Assembly: GCA_018222585.1 (NCBI GenBank)
Contig: JAAFAB010000001.1
Coordinates: 408,198-472,197 of the forward strand
DNA length: 64,000 nucleotides
Source: Paracoccaceae bacterium
GTDB lineage: Bacteria; Pseudomonadota; Alphaproteobacteria; Rhodobacterales; Rhodobacteraceae
Direction: 5' to 3'
Part shown: positions 6,498 through 15,265 of the stretch, one piece after another
Layout: every line of letters begins with the position of its first letter
Position numbering within the stretch: the stretch's first letter is position 1
Program-made: the position numbers and the translations under genes
Notes under the pieces: model-generated
Databases searched by the model: none
The model's input: only the letters and a program-made list of their open reading frames with translations
Told to the model about the DNA's origin: nothing

Positions 6498-9188
6498 CTA
6501 TCTGGCGGCAATTGCACGCTCCTGCGGCAGGACGACACGGAAGGCGGCGCCCCCCTGCCCGGGCAGGTAGGAAATCGCACCGCCCAGCCGGGCCATGATC
6601 TCGCGGCAGATCGCCAGCCCCAGCCCGGCACCGCCGGCCTTCTGCTCTCCGATCCGCAAGAACTTCTCGAAGATCATCGCCTGCTGGTCGGTCTCGATCC
6701 CCGAACCATTGTCGATGAAATCCACCATCGTCAGGTCGCCGTCCCGGCGCAGGGCGATGCGCAGCTCGGGCACCTCGGCATCGCAGTACTTGCGCGCATT
6801 GGCGATCAGGTTGATGAAGACCTGCGCCAGCCGGTCGCTGTCGGTCTCCAGCCAGATCTCCTCCTGCGCCGGGGTACGCCGCAGCACCATCTCGCCGCGG
6901 TCGGCGCCGCTGGCCGCCACCGCGTGATCCAGGACGTCGCGCAGCCGTACCCGCGCCAGGTTGAGGTTCACCTGCCCGTTTTCCAGCACCGAGAGATCCA
7001 GCAGGTCATCCAGCAGCCGCGTCAGCCGCAGCGCCTCGTCGTGGATCACCTGGGCATAGCGCGCCTTCTGCCCCTCGCCCAAGTCGCCGGCATCGCGCAG
7101 GATCTCGGAAAACGACCGGATCGAGGTCATCGGCGTGCGCAACTCGTGGCTGATCTGGCTGAGGAAAGCATCCTTTTGCACCGAAAGTTGCGTCAGCTTC
7201 TCGTTGGCCAGGCGCAGCTGGCGGGCGGTGCGGGTCAGCTCGGTCGACTTGGCTTCCAGCTGGCTGGAATACTCCATGATCTGCGCCGTCTCGTCGGCCA
7301 CCGCCATCAGGTCCTCGACCGACACGGCGGTGCGCCCGACGATCTGGCCGACCATGGCGTGCGCGGTCGCCGCCCCGACCGAGCCCGACAGCTCGCGCTC
7401 CAGCACCTGCAGGAATTCCCCCGTCGGTTCGGGCAGGTAGCCCTGCACCCCCTGCCGCGCCGCCTCGCGCTGGAACAGCAGCTGCGCCTCGCGCGCGCCC
7501 AGCAGACGCTGCGCCATGACCATCAGATCCTCGCTCTGCGCCGTACCGCCCTCCCAGCCGCGCGGGCTGGCGGAATGCTGGAACACGTTGACGAACTGCG
7601 CGCCCTGCAGCCGTTCCATCGGCGAGGGGAAGGAAAAGATCGAGATGGTGACGAAAAGCGCGGCGTTGATCAGGATCGACCACAGGACGCCATGCACCAG
7701 CGGGTCCAGCCCCTCGATCCCGAACAGCGCATAGGGGCGCAGCCAGCTGAGACCGAGGGGGCCGTGCTGCATGACATGGGCCGGGATCACCACGCCCTCG
7801 CCGAAGGACGGCAGGAACAGGCACCACAGCCAGATGGCGAAGCCAGCCGCCAGCCCGGTCATTGCGCCGCTGCGCGCCGCGCCCCTCCAGAAGATGCCGC
7901 CGATCATCGCCGGCAGGAACTGCGCCACCCCCGAGAACGAGATCAGCCCGATCGCCGCCAGCGCCGCGCCGCCGCCTGACAGGCGGTAATAGAGGTAGCC
8001 GAGGAACAGCACCCCCACGATGGAGATCCGCCGCGCCGTGATCACCACGTTGCGCACATCGCCCGAGACCACGGCGCCGCGCCCCGGCTCCAGCTTCAGC
8101 CAGATCGGCATGACGATGTGGTTCGACACCATGGTCGACAGAGCGATGGCGGCCACGATCACCATCGATGTGGCCGAGCTGAAGCCGCCGATGAAGGAGA
8201 ACACCGCCAGCCCCGTCTGCCCCTGCGACAGCGGCAGCGTCAGCACGAACATGTCGGGGTTGGCACCGCGCGGCAGCATGGTCAGCCCGGCCACGGCGAT
8301 CGGCATGACGAAGAGGCTCATCAGCATGACATAGGTCGGGAAGGCCCAGGAGGCGGTGCGCAGGTGGCGCTCGTCCTCGTTCTCGACCACAAGCACCTGG
8401 AACATGCGCGGCAGGCAGAGGAAGGCGGCGGCGGCGAGGAAGATCAGCCCCGACCAGCGCCCGGCCGAGACATGCCATTCCCCCAGCCGGGGCGAGGCAT
8501 CAATGCGCGCCAGGGTCTCGGCGACGCCGCCGCCCAGGCCCCAGACCACGTAGATGCCGACCGCCAGCAGGGCGCAGAGCTTGACCACGGCCTCGACCGC
8601 GATGGCCATGACGACGCCGTGGTGACGTTCGTTCGCATCCAGGTTGCGGGTGCCGAAGAGCACGGTGAAGGCCGCCAGCCCGGTGGCGACCCAAAGCGCG
8701 GTGGTCTGGGTCTCTCCGCTGCTGCGCGCGGTGGCATCGGCGGCGGCGAAAACGGCAAAGCTCTGCGTCACCGACTGCAACTGCAGCGCGATGTAGGGGG
8801 TCGTACCGACCACGGCGATCAGCGTCACCACCACCGCCAGCAGGTTCGACTTGCCGAAGCGCGAACTGATCAGGTCGGCGACCGAGGTGATGCGCTGGCT
8901 GCGCCCGATACGGACGATCTTCCTCAGCGCCCAGAACCAGCCGATCATCACCAGCGTCGGGCCGATGTAGATGGTCAGGTACTCCAACCCCGAGCGCGCC
9001 GCGTAGCCGACCGCACCGTAGAAGGTCCAGGCGGTGCAGTAGATCGACAGCGACAGCGTGTAGACCACCGGAGAGCGCAGCCACCCCGACCGCCCCCGGA
9101 GGGCCGCACGCTCGGCCCCGAAGGCAACGAGAAAGAGAAAGGCGCCATAGGCCAGGCAGACCCCGACCAGCAGGTTCAGCGAGGCCAT
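6498..9188 (-). CDS. Sensor histidine kinase with N-terminal sodium/solute symporter-like domain (CbrA/CrbS-like)
   Basis: This 896-aa membrane sensor kinase combines an SLC5/SSS symporter-like domain of about 13 helices (residues 1-520; GPTLVMIGWFWALRK, ITSVADLISSRFGKS and IGGFSSATSMVIVAAIAL are typical SSS segments), a STAC-like helical linker (about 550-620, including LLGAREAQLLFQ and SGSVGAATAHAMVG), a coiled coil (640-675), a HisKA domain with phospho-acceptor His681 in SQISHELRTPM, and a HATPase_c domain with DNGSGIE and GGAGLGLAI. There is no PAS or receiver domain. It begins inside the stop of the 201-aa membrane gene (ATGA overlap), so the two are translationally coupled. CbrA/CrbS relatives sense or transport nutrients and control carbon use, including acetate activation. 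The single-receiver protein upstream is a plausible partner. Confidence 0.92.
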   Translation of the reverse strand: MASLNLLVGVCLAYGAFLFLVAFGAERAALRGRSGWLRSPVVYTLSLSIYCTAWTFYGAVGYAARSGLEYLTIYIGPTLVMIGWFWALRKIVRIGRSQRITSVADLISSRFGKSNLLAVVVTLIAVVGTTPYIALQLQSVTQSFAVFAAADATARSSGETQTTALWVATGLAAFTVLFGTRNLDANERHHGVVMAIAVEAVVKLCALLAVGIYVVWGLGGGVAETLARIDASPRLGEWHVSAGRWSGLIFLAAAAFLCLPRMFQVLVVENEDERHLRTASWAFPTYVMLMSLFVMPIAVAGLTMLPRGANPDMFVLTLPLSQGQTGLAVFSFIGGFSSATSMVIVAAIALSTMVSNHIVMPIWLKLEPGRGAVVSGDVRNVVITARRISIVGVLFLGYLYYRLSGGGAALAAIGLISFSGVAQFLPAMIGGIFWRGAARSGAMTGLAAGFAIWLWCLFLPSFGEGVVIPAHVMQHGPLGLSWLRPYALFGIEGLDPLVHGVLWSILINAALFVTISIFSFPSPMERLQGAQFVNVFQHSASPRGWEGGTAQSEDLMVMAQRLLGAREAQLLFQREAARQGVQGYLPEPTGEFLQVLERELSGSVGAATAHAMVGQIVGRTAVSVEDLMAVADETAQIMEYSSQLEAKSTELTRTARQLRLANEKLTQLSVQKDAFLSQISHELRTPMTSIRSFSEILRDAGDLGEGQKARYAQVIHDEALRLTRLLDDLLDLSVLENGQVNLNLARVRLRDVLDHAVAASGADRGEMVLRRTPAQEEIWLETDSDRLAQVFINLIANARKYCDAEVPELRIALRRDGDLTMVDFIDNGSGIETDQQAMIFEKFLRIGEQKAGGAGLGLAICREIMARLGGAISYLPGQGGAAFRVVLPQERAIAAR

Positions 9189-9793
9189 CAGCCCGCCCCC
9201 CCGAAGCTGTCATCGGGCGCGCGTCTGGCGACATCCGGACGGTCGGCACGACCCGTGCGGCTGTCCGGCTCCTCGGTCGCAGGTGTGCCCCCTGCGTCGG
9301 CGTCATGACGGCCGTCCTCCGCGTTGGCCGCAGAGGGGATCGCGCCCCTCGTCGGACCGCCCACCGGGTCGCCCACTGCCGAAGCCGCGTCCGCCCCCGC
9401 ACCGAGCCGCGCCCCGACCTCGGCCTCGATCCCGGGCCCGACCTCCGGCCCGATCCCGCCGTCCAGACGCCCTGCCTTCGCCGAAGACAGCGGCGGTCCT
9501 CCTCCGTCCAGCCGGTCCACGGCCTCGGCGGGCAGCGCCCGGACCAGCAACGCCGAGACCAGGGCCAGGGCGGCCCAGGTCGCGAAGATGTAGATGATCG
9601 CCCGCGAGGTCGGCAGCCCGTCGCCCGCGCCGCCCTCGCCCAGCCCCGCCGCGCCGACATCCGCCTGCGGCCAGAGCATCGGCACCGCCAGCAGGATCAC
9701 CCCCAGCACCGGCAGCAGCCGCGCCGCGTCGATCAGGCGACGTTGGCGGTAGCCGTGGCGTTCCAGGAAGATCGGGCGGGTTGGCGGACTCAT
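9188..9793 (-). CDS. 2-TM membrane protein coupled to the symporter-like kinase
   Basis: This 201-aa protein has two membrane helices, about residues 22-42 (AARLLPVLGVILLAVPMLW) and 64-88 (AIIYIFATWAALALVSALLV), then a long Gly/Ala/Asp-rich, probably disordered tail. It overlaps the start of the sensor kinase by the ATGA arrangement, which implies coupled translation and possibly a complex. Small 2-TM subunits (DUF4212) accompany some sodium/solute symporters; this protein has a similar size in its folded part, but I cannot confirm the family by eye. Inference: accessory subunit of the symporter-kinase. Confidence 0.75.
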   Translation of the reverse strand: MSPPTRPIFLERHGYRQRRLIDAARLLPVLGVILLAVPMLWPQADVGAAGLGEGGAGDGLPTSRAIIYIFATWAALALVSALLVRALPAEAVDRLDGGGPPLSSAKAGRLDGGIGPEVGPGIEAEVGARLGAGADAASAVGDPVGGPTRGAIPSAANAEDGRHDADAGGTPATEEPDSRTGRADRPDVARRAPDDSFGGAG

Positions 9794-10308
9794 CGGGATC
9801 CTTGTGGTTTGTGGTTACAGTCCGGGTTGCCCTTGCCCAGCCCGGGGCAAGGGTCTGGCGATGCCGGCACAAAGGGGGCCCGCTCTCCTGGAGGTGGCAA
9901 TCCTGAACGTGGCCCTCCCGACAGCCCACCCCCGCAGCCGCAGGACCGGGGCCGACACCCCAGACACGGCTGGTCGCGGTTTCGGGCCAGGACCTTTAAC
10001 CGAGACCATGCGCGGCAGAACCCGCGAGGCCGTGCATCCTCCTCCGACCACCTCCCGACGCCCCCTGTCGCGCGTGCCCCGGCCCCATTGGCGGCGACGG
10101 CCGCCCCCGCGCTGACCGAGGTCAGCGGAGTGCTTGGCCGACACAAGCGGACTTTCGGCAACGCTGCCGCCTGCCGGGACCGGTTCTGCAGACGGGCGGA
10201 CCGCAGACCCCCGGGCGCGGGCATGACTGCAGCCACCCCCGGAGAGCGCCACCAGCGCCCCGGGTACCCTCAGGCCCCACCCCGGTCCTTGCGGCAGCCC
10301 CTCGCCCC
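9794..10308. other. Intergenic region, no gene found
   Basis: This 515-bp GC-rich stretch lies between the receiver protein gene and the 2-TM/kinase pair, all on the minus strand. Open frames here are compositional. It should hold the promoter of the 2-TM/kinase operon. I see no convincing hairpin with a T run and no RNA gene. Confidence 0.4.
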
Positions 10309-10677
10309 TCACGAGGCGATCAGCGCGTTCACCGCCTCCAGGACCTCGGCATTGGAAAAGGGCTTGGACATGAAGCGGCTGGCGCCGATCTCCTCGGCAA
10401 GGGCGCGGTCCTTGGTCTGGCCGCGCGCGGTCAGCATCAGCACCGGCAGTTGCCCGGTCCCTTCCTTGGCACGCAGTTCGCGCAGGATGTCATAGCCCGA
10501 GCGCCCCGGCAGCATGACATCCAGGATCACCAGGTCGGGCTTGCGATGCTCGACGACGGCAACCGCATCCACCCCGTTGGAATGGCTGGCAACGCGCCAG
10601 CCGTCCCGTGACAGGATGAAGGATATTGCCTCGATGATGTTGGGTTCGTCCTCGATGACGAGTACGGACTTGCCCAT
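10309..10677 (-). CDS. Single-domain response regulator (receiver protein)
   Basis: This 122-aa CheY-like receiver has no output domain. Key residues are visible: the acidic pair in VIEDEPN (residues 8-11), phospho-acceptor Asp53 in ILDVMLPG, Thr83 in MLTARG, and Lys105 in SKPFSN. The frame stays open far upstream, but ATG 10677 is preceded by a strong GGGAGGGGA ribosome site 7-8 nt away and begins the receiver fold at once. It lies upstream of the symporter-type sensor kinase on the same strand, separated by 515 bp, so it may be its phosphotransfer partner or a CheY-like element acting on another protein. Without an output domain it must act through protein contact. Confidence 0.92.
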   Translation of the reverse strand: MGKSVLVIEDEPNIIEAISFILSRDGWRVASHSNGVDAVAVVEHRKPDLVILDVMLPGRSGYDILRELRAKEGTGQLPVLMLTARGQTKDRALAEEIGASRFMSKPFSNAEVLEAVNALIAS

Positions 10678-11438
10678 GAGGTTCTCCCCTCCCTGCAGAG
10701 CAATGCCGGAAGGTGATAGCAGGCGAACCGCCCCGCTGGGAAGCGCGATCTTCGCAGCACCATGGTTCCGGTCCGGCCTCATGGCGTGACCGCAACGATG
10801 CGGTCCCCCCCGACGCCTGCTTTCCCGCCTCCTGTATCCCGATGTCGATCCCTCAGCGTCCGTACCACCGCGCCCATTTGCCGGCACCCGACGCCGGGGC
10901 CTCACGCCCGGAGCCCGCACGCGGACATCGCCCCCGTGCCGGGCCACCGCCACCCCAGGACGCCAGATGCGCCGCAGCGCTACGCCGCCACACGCCGGCC
11001 CGCAGACTTTCCGGCCCAAGTTCGCCCGGCAGGCCCTATCACCCGGCGGGCCCAGGCACACGGCAAGCCCTATTGCTCGGCGGGGGCAGGCGGGGACGGC
11101 GCCGCCCTGTCGACGGCGGGCGGAGCCGGCCCGTTGCGCCGGCCAGCGCATCCGCGCTGCCTCCGGCCGCTCCAGCGTCAGGCGCACAGTCGCCACCCCC
11201 ACCCCCGGGAAACCAGCTTCGCCGGTCAAGGCGACAATCGTCACGATCAGGTCAGCGCGGGCCTCCCGCCCGCTTCACCGCCGGACCGGGGGCCAAGGCA
11301 CCTCTCCACGGCGCCCCTGCCCCACCGAAATCGAACACACCTGTTGCCGCCTCGGCGGTCGTCGGCGGTCGGTCCCTCTGGTCCGGCAGCCCCCCTTCCG
11401 GGCGCGACGATCGCAGGTACCGCCATGTGGCGCCCGGT
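10678..11438. other. Longest gene-free stretch of the window
   Basis: 761 bp lie between the receiver gene (starting at 10677, minus) and the stop of the LysE gene (minus). Composition is very rich in C runs and Pro/Ala/Arg-coding shadow frames on both strands. No frame shows a ribosome site plus family-like sequence. A 14-bp match (catgtggcgcccgg) occurs at 11424 and again inside lysE at 11520, probably by chance. It could hold a long untranslated leader, an unrecognised RNA, or a decayed gene. Confidence 0.4.
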
Positions 11439-12044
11439 TCACTCCGCCGCGCGGCGGGTGAACAGCAGCGCCAGGCCGAAGACGATCATCCCCCCGCCAG
11501 AGACCCGGTTGATCGCCGGCATGTGGCGCCCGGCGGCACGGGCAGCGAAATGGCCGGCGCAGGAATAGACGCCGATGGCGCAGAGCTCGAGCCCGAGAAA
11601 CAGCGCCCCAAGCGTCACGTAGCTCTGCGTGTAATGGGCCGGGTCCACAAACTGCGGAAAGAAGGCCGCAAAGATCAGCACCGCCTTGGGGTTGGACAGG
11701 GCCACCATCACCTCGCGGCGAAAAGCGTGGCGCAGGGTTGGCGCCGCCGCCACCGAGGCGGGTCGGCCGGCGCGTAGCAACTTGACCCCGAGGAAGATCA
11801 GGTAGGCTGCGCCCGCCAGCTTGACCAGGGTAAAGAGCAGGGCCGACGTCTGCAGCAACAGCCCCAGTCCAAGGCCGGCAAGTGCGATCATCGGCACGAA
11901 GGCCAGGATCCGCCCCAACCCCGAGCGCAGGGCGAAGCCCGCCCCGCGCTGCGCCGCATTGGTGAGGGCCATCAGGTTGTTGGGTCCGAACGCCAGGTTC
12001 AAGGCAAAGCAGGCGGGAATGAAGATCAGCAGGTCCAGAGTCAT
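11439..12044 (-). CDS. LysE/RhtB-family amino-acid or metabolite exporter
   Basis: This 201-aa inner-membrane protein has about six helices and belongs to the LysE/RhtB family, which exports amino acids or homoserine-like metabolites. The hallmark N-terminal motif is visible as FALNLAFGPNNLMALTNAAQRG (residues 13-34), equivalent to the GPG..M.....G segment; the family Pro-Gly is replaced by Pro-Asn. LSNPKAVLIFAAFFPQFVDP near residue 121 is the second family signature. I start at ATG 12044; the open upstream frame runs through a TTTGC-rich regulatory-looking stretch. A GC inverted repeat (GTTCAC...GTGAAC) spans the stop codon. The substrate is unknown. Confidence 0.88.
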   Translation of the reverse strand: MTLDLLIFIPACFALNLAFGPNNLMALTNAAQRGAGFALRSGLGRILAFVPMIALAGLGLGLLLQTSALLFTLVKLAGAAYLIFLGVKLLRAGRPASVAAAPTLRHAFRREVMVALSNPKAVLIFAAFFPQFVDPAHYTQSYVTLGALFLGLELCAIGVYSCAGHFAARAAGRHMPAINRVSGGGMIVFGLALLFTRRAAE

Positions 12045-12054
12045 CGGGCATCCA

Positions 12055-12125
12055 GTTTGCAAAGTGCCAAGCTGCAGTTTGCGGGTTGATTTTGCGACTT
12101 TGCAGTTTGCACTTCGCAATTTGCA
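12055..12125. promoter_or_regulatory. Cluster of six TTTGC motifs upstream of the LysE gene
   Basis: TTTGC begins at 12056, 12078, 12091, 12099, 12106 and 12120, all in the same orientation; the first is TTTGCAAA. The cluster is AT-richer than its flanks and sits 12-80 bp upstream of the LysE start and about 210 bp past the 3' end of the ScfR-type gene. From memory, the ScfR protein PccR recognises paired TTTGCAAA elements and RamB recognises ACTTTGCAAA-like sites. The minus strand here reads CACTTTGCAAAC at the first copy. A regulatory role is inferred. Confidence 0.5.
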
Positions 12126-12335
12126 GAGGCGGGCAGTGGACTTCAGCATCCCTGCGGCGGCGGGCGTGTCAAGCGCACCCGGACCGGCGGCGCCCTGGTG
12201 ACATCGACGATGCCCGCCACCGCCCGGCAACCGCAACACGCGATCCGGGACCAGGCCTAGCACCCGGTCTGTCCGGCAGCGGGGAAGAGCGAGCCCCAAG
12301 GTCGGCGCCGGCCCTCCCCTACCACTGCGCCTCCC

Positions 12336-13667
12336 CTACCCCTGCGCCTCTGCCATGATCGAGGGTTCGCGTCGGCCCCGGCATCCGGCCTTGGGACAGA
12401 TGCGGCAGGTCACGCCGACCCGTGGCAGGTCACTTGGCGCCTCGCTCGGGCCCGGCTGGATCAGCATGTGGGCCTCGAAGGTGGGGTCCCGGTTCGCCAC
12501 CGGCGCCCCCGACGGCTGGGCGATGGCATGGGTCAGGAAAACCCCCTCCGACCGCCCCGCCAGCCGGATCACCTGAGCCATGGGCATCATTGGCCGGCTC
12601 AGCGACTGAAACAGCGGCCAGAGCGGACAGGCCGCCCCGAAACGCGGCAGAGGGAAGCTGTCCAGCGGCTTGCGGAAGATCAGCGTGCCCGAGGCATCGC
12701 AGGCCACAAGCCCCGGCGCCGGCAGGCCGCGCTCGGCCAGCATGGGGCCGGGCAGCATCGCCAGGCGGCGCATCATCCGTCCCGCGTCGACGCCGAAGCG
12801 CGCGCCAAGCGAGACCGGATCCAGCGCCCCGCCCTCGGGCAGCGCCCGGCGCAACGCCTCCAGCGGCACCGCCGCGGCATCCGCGGCATAGCGTTCCAGC
12901 ACCCGCCCCGCGATCAGCCGTGCCGCGCCCGAGCCGAGCTGCCCCGCCCCTTCCTCCAGCACTGCCGAGACCGCCTCCGGGTCGGTCTCCAGCGTCGGGA
13001 AGTGGAACCCATGCGCCCCGAGGAACCCCTCGACCGCCTCCTGCGGAGAGCCGGCCGCCTCCGTCTCTCCGGCCTCGCCCAGGTCCTCGACCAGGCGGCG
13101 CGCGCCCTCGGCCAGGCGCGCACTGTCCTCGTGGATGTTGCGATGAAAGCGGCCGCGCCACTCGGGTTCCAGCGCCGGCTCGCCGACCAGGATCTCGGCG
13201 GTCGCGTGGATCGCGGTGACGGTCGAAAGCACCTCGTGCAGCGAGGCCGCAAGGTGCGGGTCATGGGCCAGCCGGTCGCTCAGCACCTCGACCGCGCGCT
13301 CCAGCGTCGACAACCTCTGCCCCTGAGCCGCGACCAGCCGCGCCCAGCCCGGAAAGCGGCCGGTGAACTCCTCGATCCGGTCCAGATCCGCACCGGCCTC
13401 GGGCCGGTCCGCCGCCGCCTGGCGCAGCTGCGCCAGCAGCGCCGCCTCGGCCCCCTCCGAAAGCGCAGAAGGTTCAACCTTCAGCGCCTCGGCCAGCGAA
13501 AGCAGCAGCTTCCCGCCGATTCTGCGCCGGTTGTGTTCGATCAGGTTGAGGTAGGAGGCCGAGATCCCCGCCCGCTTCGCCAGCTCGGCCTGGCGCAGCC
13601 CGAGCATCATCCGCCTTTCGCGGATCCGCGTCCCCGTCAGGACCGTGCCCCTGCCCGCCTGCGCCAT
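12336..13667 (-). CDS. Short-chain fatty acyl-CoA regulator family (ScfR) transcription factor
   Basis: This 443-aa XRE-type DNA-binding regulator has an HTH_3 domain at residues 10-65 (LRQAELAKRAGISASYLNLI) and the long effector region of ScfR/RamB/PccR proteins, ending in a DUF2083-type domain with a cysteine cluster, CRICPKAGCRGRREP. Family members sense short-chain acyl-CoAs and control acetate, propionate or methylcrotonyl pathways (RamB, PccR, MccR). It is transcribed divergently from an ABC importer operon that ends in acetyl-CoA synthetase, with 236 bp between the starts, which strongly suggests it regulates that operon and itself. AGGGA precedes ATG 13667 at a normal distance. The exact effector is unknown. 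Confidence 0.92.
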   Translation of the reverse strand: MAQAGRGTVLTGTRIRERRMMLGLRQAELAKRAGISASYLNLIEHNRRRIGGKLLLSLAEALKVEPSALSEGAEAALLAQLRQAAADRPEAGADLDRIEEFTGRFPGWARLVAAQGQRLSTLERAVEVLSDRLAHDPHLAASLHEVLSTVTAIHATAEILVGEPALEPEWRGRFHRNIHEDSARLAEGARRLVEDLGEAGETEAAGSPQEAVEGFLGAHGFHFPTLETDPEAVSAVLEEGAGQLGSGAARLIAGRVLERYAADAAAVPLEALRRALPEGGALDPVSLGARFGVDAGRMMRRLAMLPGPMLAERGLPAPGLVACDASGTLIFRKPLDSFPLPRFGAACPLWPLFQSLSRPMMPMAQVIRLAGRSEGVFLTHAIAQPSGAPVANRDPTFEAHMLIQPGPSEAPSDLPRVGVTCRICPKAGCRGRREPSIMAEAQG

Positions 13668-13903
13668 GGTTTTCCCTGCACTTTCAACGTTCTTCTGCGC
13701 CGCAAAAGAATTTATTTACAATTTTCCCGCCTCAATTGTGGATTTATTTACAAAAAAATCAAGCATTCAAAGTGACTTGTTGCGAGGTTTTCATATGTTC
13801 TGCCATGATCGCCTTGCACCGTAGCCCGGGACTTTCGCGTCCGGGCCGGTGAAGTGGCCGGGCGGAGGAGGTCCGGACCGCACCTGATCAAGGGAGGTAA
13901 TCC
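13668..13903. promoter_or_regulatory. Divergent promoter region of the ScfR gene and the ABC/acs operon
   Basis: 236 bp with a strikingly AT-rich core at 13700-13800 in an otherwise GC-rich window. It contains two copies of ATTTATTTACAA 32 bp apart and an ACAATT/AATTGT inverted pair between them. Candidate -10 elements are plentiful (for example CATATGTT at 13792), but I cannot fix the start sites. AGGGAGG at 13891-13897 is the ribosome site of the binding-protein gene. Confidence 0.6.
13710..13753. repeat. Direct repeat ATTTATTTACAA x2 with inner inverted repeat
   Basis: ATTTATTTACAA occurs at 13710-13721 and 13742-13753, start-to-start 32 bp, close to three helical turns. ACAATT (13718-13723) and AATTGT (13734-13739) form an inverted pair inside. 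The position beside the regulator start suggests an autoregulatory operator. Confidence 0.6.
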
Positions 13904-15244
13904 ATGACCAACAAACTGACCCGTCGCGGGCTGTTGAAGACCGGTGCCGTGGGTGGCGCCGGGCTTGCGCTGCCCACCATCTTCACCTCGGGCGCCAACG
14001 CATTCACCAACGAACCGACCGGCGGCACCGTGACGCTGGGCTTCAACGTACCGCAATCCGGCCCCTACGCGGACGAGGGCGCCGACGAGCTGCGCGCCTA
14101 CATGCTGGCGGTCGAGCACCTGAACGGCGAGGGCGACGGCGGCATGCTGAACACCTTCAGCTCCAAGGTGCTGGAAGGGAACGGCATCCTGGGCAAGAAG
14201 GTCGAATACGTGACCGGCGACACCCAGACCAAGTCGGACGCGGCCCGTGCCTCGGCCAAGTCGATGATCGAGAAGGACGGCGCGGTGATGATCACTGGCG
14301 GTTCGTCCTCGGGCGTGGCCGTCGCGGTGCAGAGCCTCTGCCAGGAGGCGGGCGTGATCTTCATGGCCGGCCTGACCCACTCCAACGACACCACCGGCAA
14401 GGACAAGAAGGCCAACGGCTTCCGCCACTTCTTCAACGCCTACATGTCCGGCGCGGCGCTGGCACCGGTGCTGGCCAAGACCTACGGCACCGACCGCAAG
14501 GCCTATCACCTGACCGCCGACTACACCTGGGGCTGGACCCAGGAAGAGTCGATCATGGCCGCCACCGAGGCCCTCGGCTGGGAGACCGTCCAGGCCGTCA
14601 AGACCCCGCTTTCGGCGACCGACTTCAGCTCCTACATCACGCCGGTCCTGCAGACCGACGCCGATGTGCTGATCCTGAACCACTACGGCGGCAACATGGT
14701 CAACTCGCTGACCAACGCCGTGCAGTTCGGCCTGCGCGAGAAGGTCGTGAACGGCAAGAACTTCGAGATCGTCGTGCCGCTGTTCTCGCGCCTGATGGCG
14801 CGTGGTGCCGGTGAGAACGTCAAGGGCATCCTCGGCTCGACCAACTGGCACTGGTCGCTGCAGGACGAGGGCAGCCAGGCCTTCGTCAAGAGCTTCGGCA
14901 CCAAGTACGGTTTCCCGCCCTCCCAGGCGGCCCATACCTGCTACGTGCAGACGCTGCTCTATGCGGATGCCGTGGCCCGCGCCGGTTCGTTCAACCCCTG
15001 CGCGGTCGGCGAGGCCCTGGAGGGCTTCGAGTTCGACGGCATGGGCAACGGCCCGACCCTCTACCGCGCCGAGGACCACCAGTGCTTCAAGGATGTGCTC
15101 GTGGTGCGCGGGAAAGAGAACCCGACCTCCGAGTTCGACCTTCTCGAAGTGGTCGAGGTCACCCCGGTCGGTCAGGTCACCTATGCGCCCGATCACCCGA
15201 TGTTCGCGGGCGGTGCCCTGGGCTCCTGCAACCCGGGCGCGTGA
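13904..15244 (+). CDS. LivK/UrtA-like periplasmic substrate-binding protein
   Basis: This 446-aa type I periplasmic binding protein of the branched-chain amino acid/urea/amide class (Peripla_BP_5/6) captures the ligand for the permease pair encoded next. The N-terminus carries a twin-arginine-type export signal (LTRRGLLKTG, hydrophobic core VGGAGLALPTIF, then ANA). The first strand is VTLGFNVPQSGPYADEGADE, typical of LivK/UrtA binding folds. The ligand loop region ITGGSSSGVAVAVQSLC is near residue 130. It opens an operon with two permeases, two ATPases and acetyl-CoA synthetase, and lies opposite an ScfR regulator, so a short-chain carboxylate or amide is a more likely ligand than leucine. 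That is inference from context. Confidence 0.9.
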   Translation: MTNKLTRRGLLKTGAVGGAGLALPTIFTSGANAFTNEPTGGTVTLGFNVPQSGPYADEGADELRAYMLAVEHLNGEGDGGMLNTFSSKVLEGNGILGKKVEYVTGDTQTKSDAARASAKSMIEKDGAVMITGGSSSGVAVAVQSLCQEAGVIFMAGLTHSNDTTGKDKKANGFRHFFNAYMSGAALAPVLAKTYGTDRKAYHLTADYTWGWTQEESIMAATEALGWETVQAVKTPLSATDFSSYITPVLQTDADVLILNHYGGNMVNSLTNAVQFGLREKVVNGKNFEIVVPLFSRLMARGAGENVKGILGSTNWHWSLQDEGSQAFVKSFGTKYGFPPSQAAHTCYVQTLLYADAVARAGSFNPCAVGEALEGFEFDGMGNGPTLYRAEDHQCFKDVLVVRGKENPTSEFDLLEVVEVTPVGQVTYAPDHPMFAGGALGSCNPGA

Positions 15245-15265
15245 GGCGAAGAGGGTGACAAGGTC

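Noticed and set aside
11424-11533. 14-bp repeat catgtggcgcccgg at 11424 and 11520
   Set aside because: Only two copies, one inside the lysE coding sequence, GC-rich; chance is sufficient.
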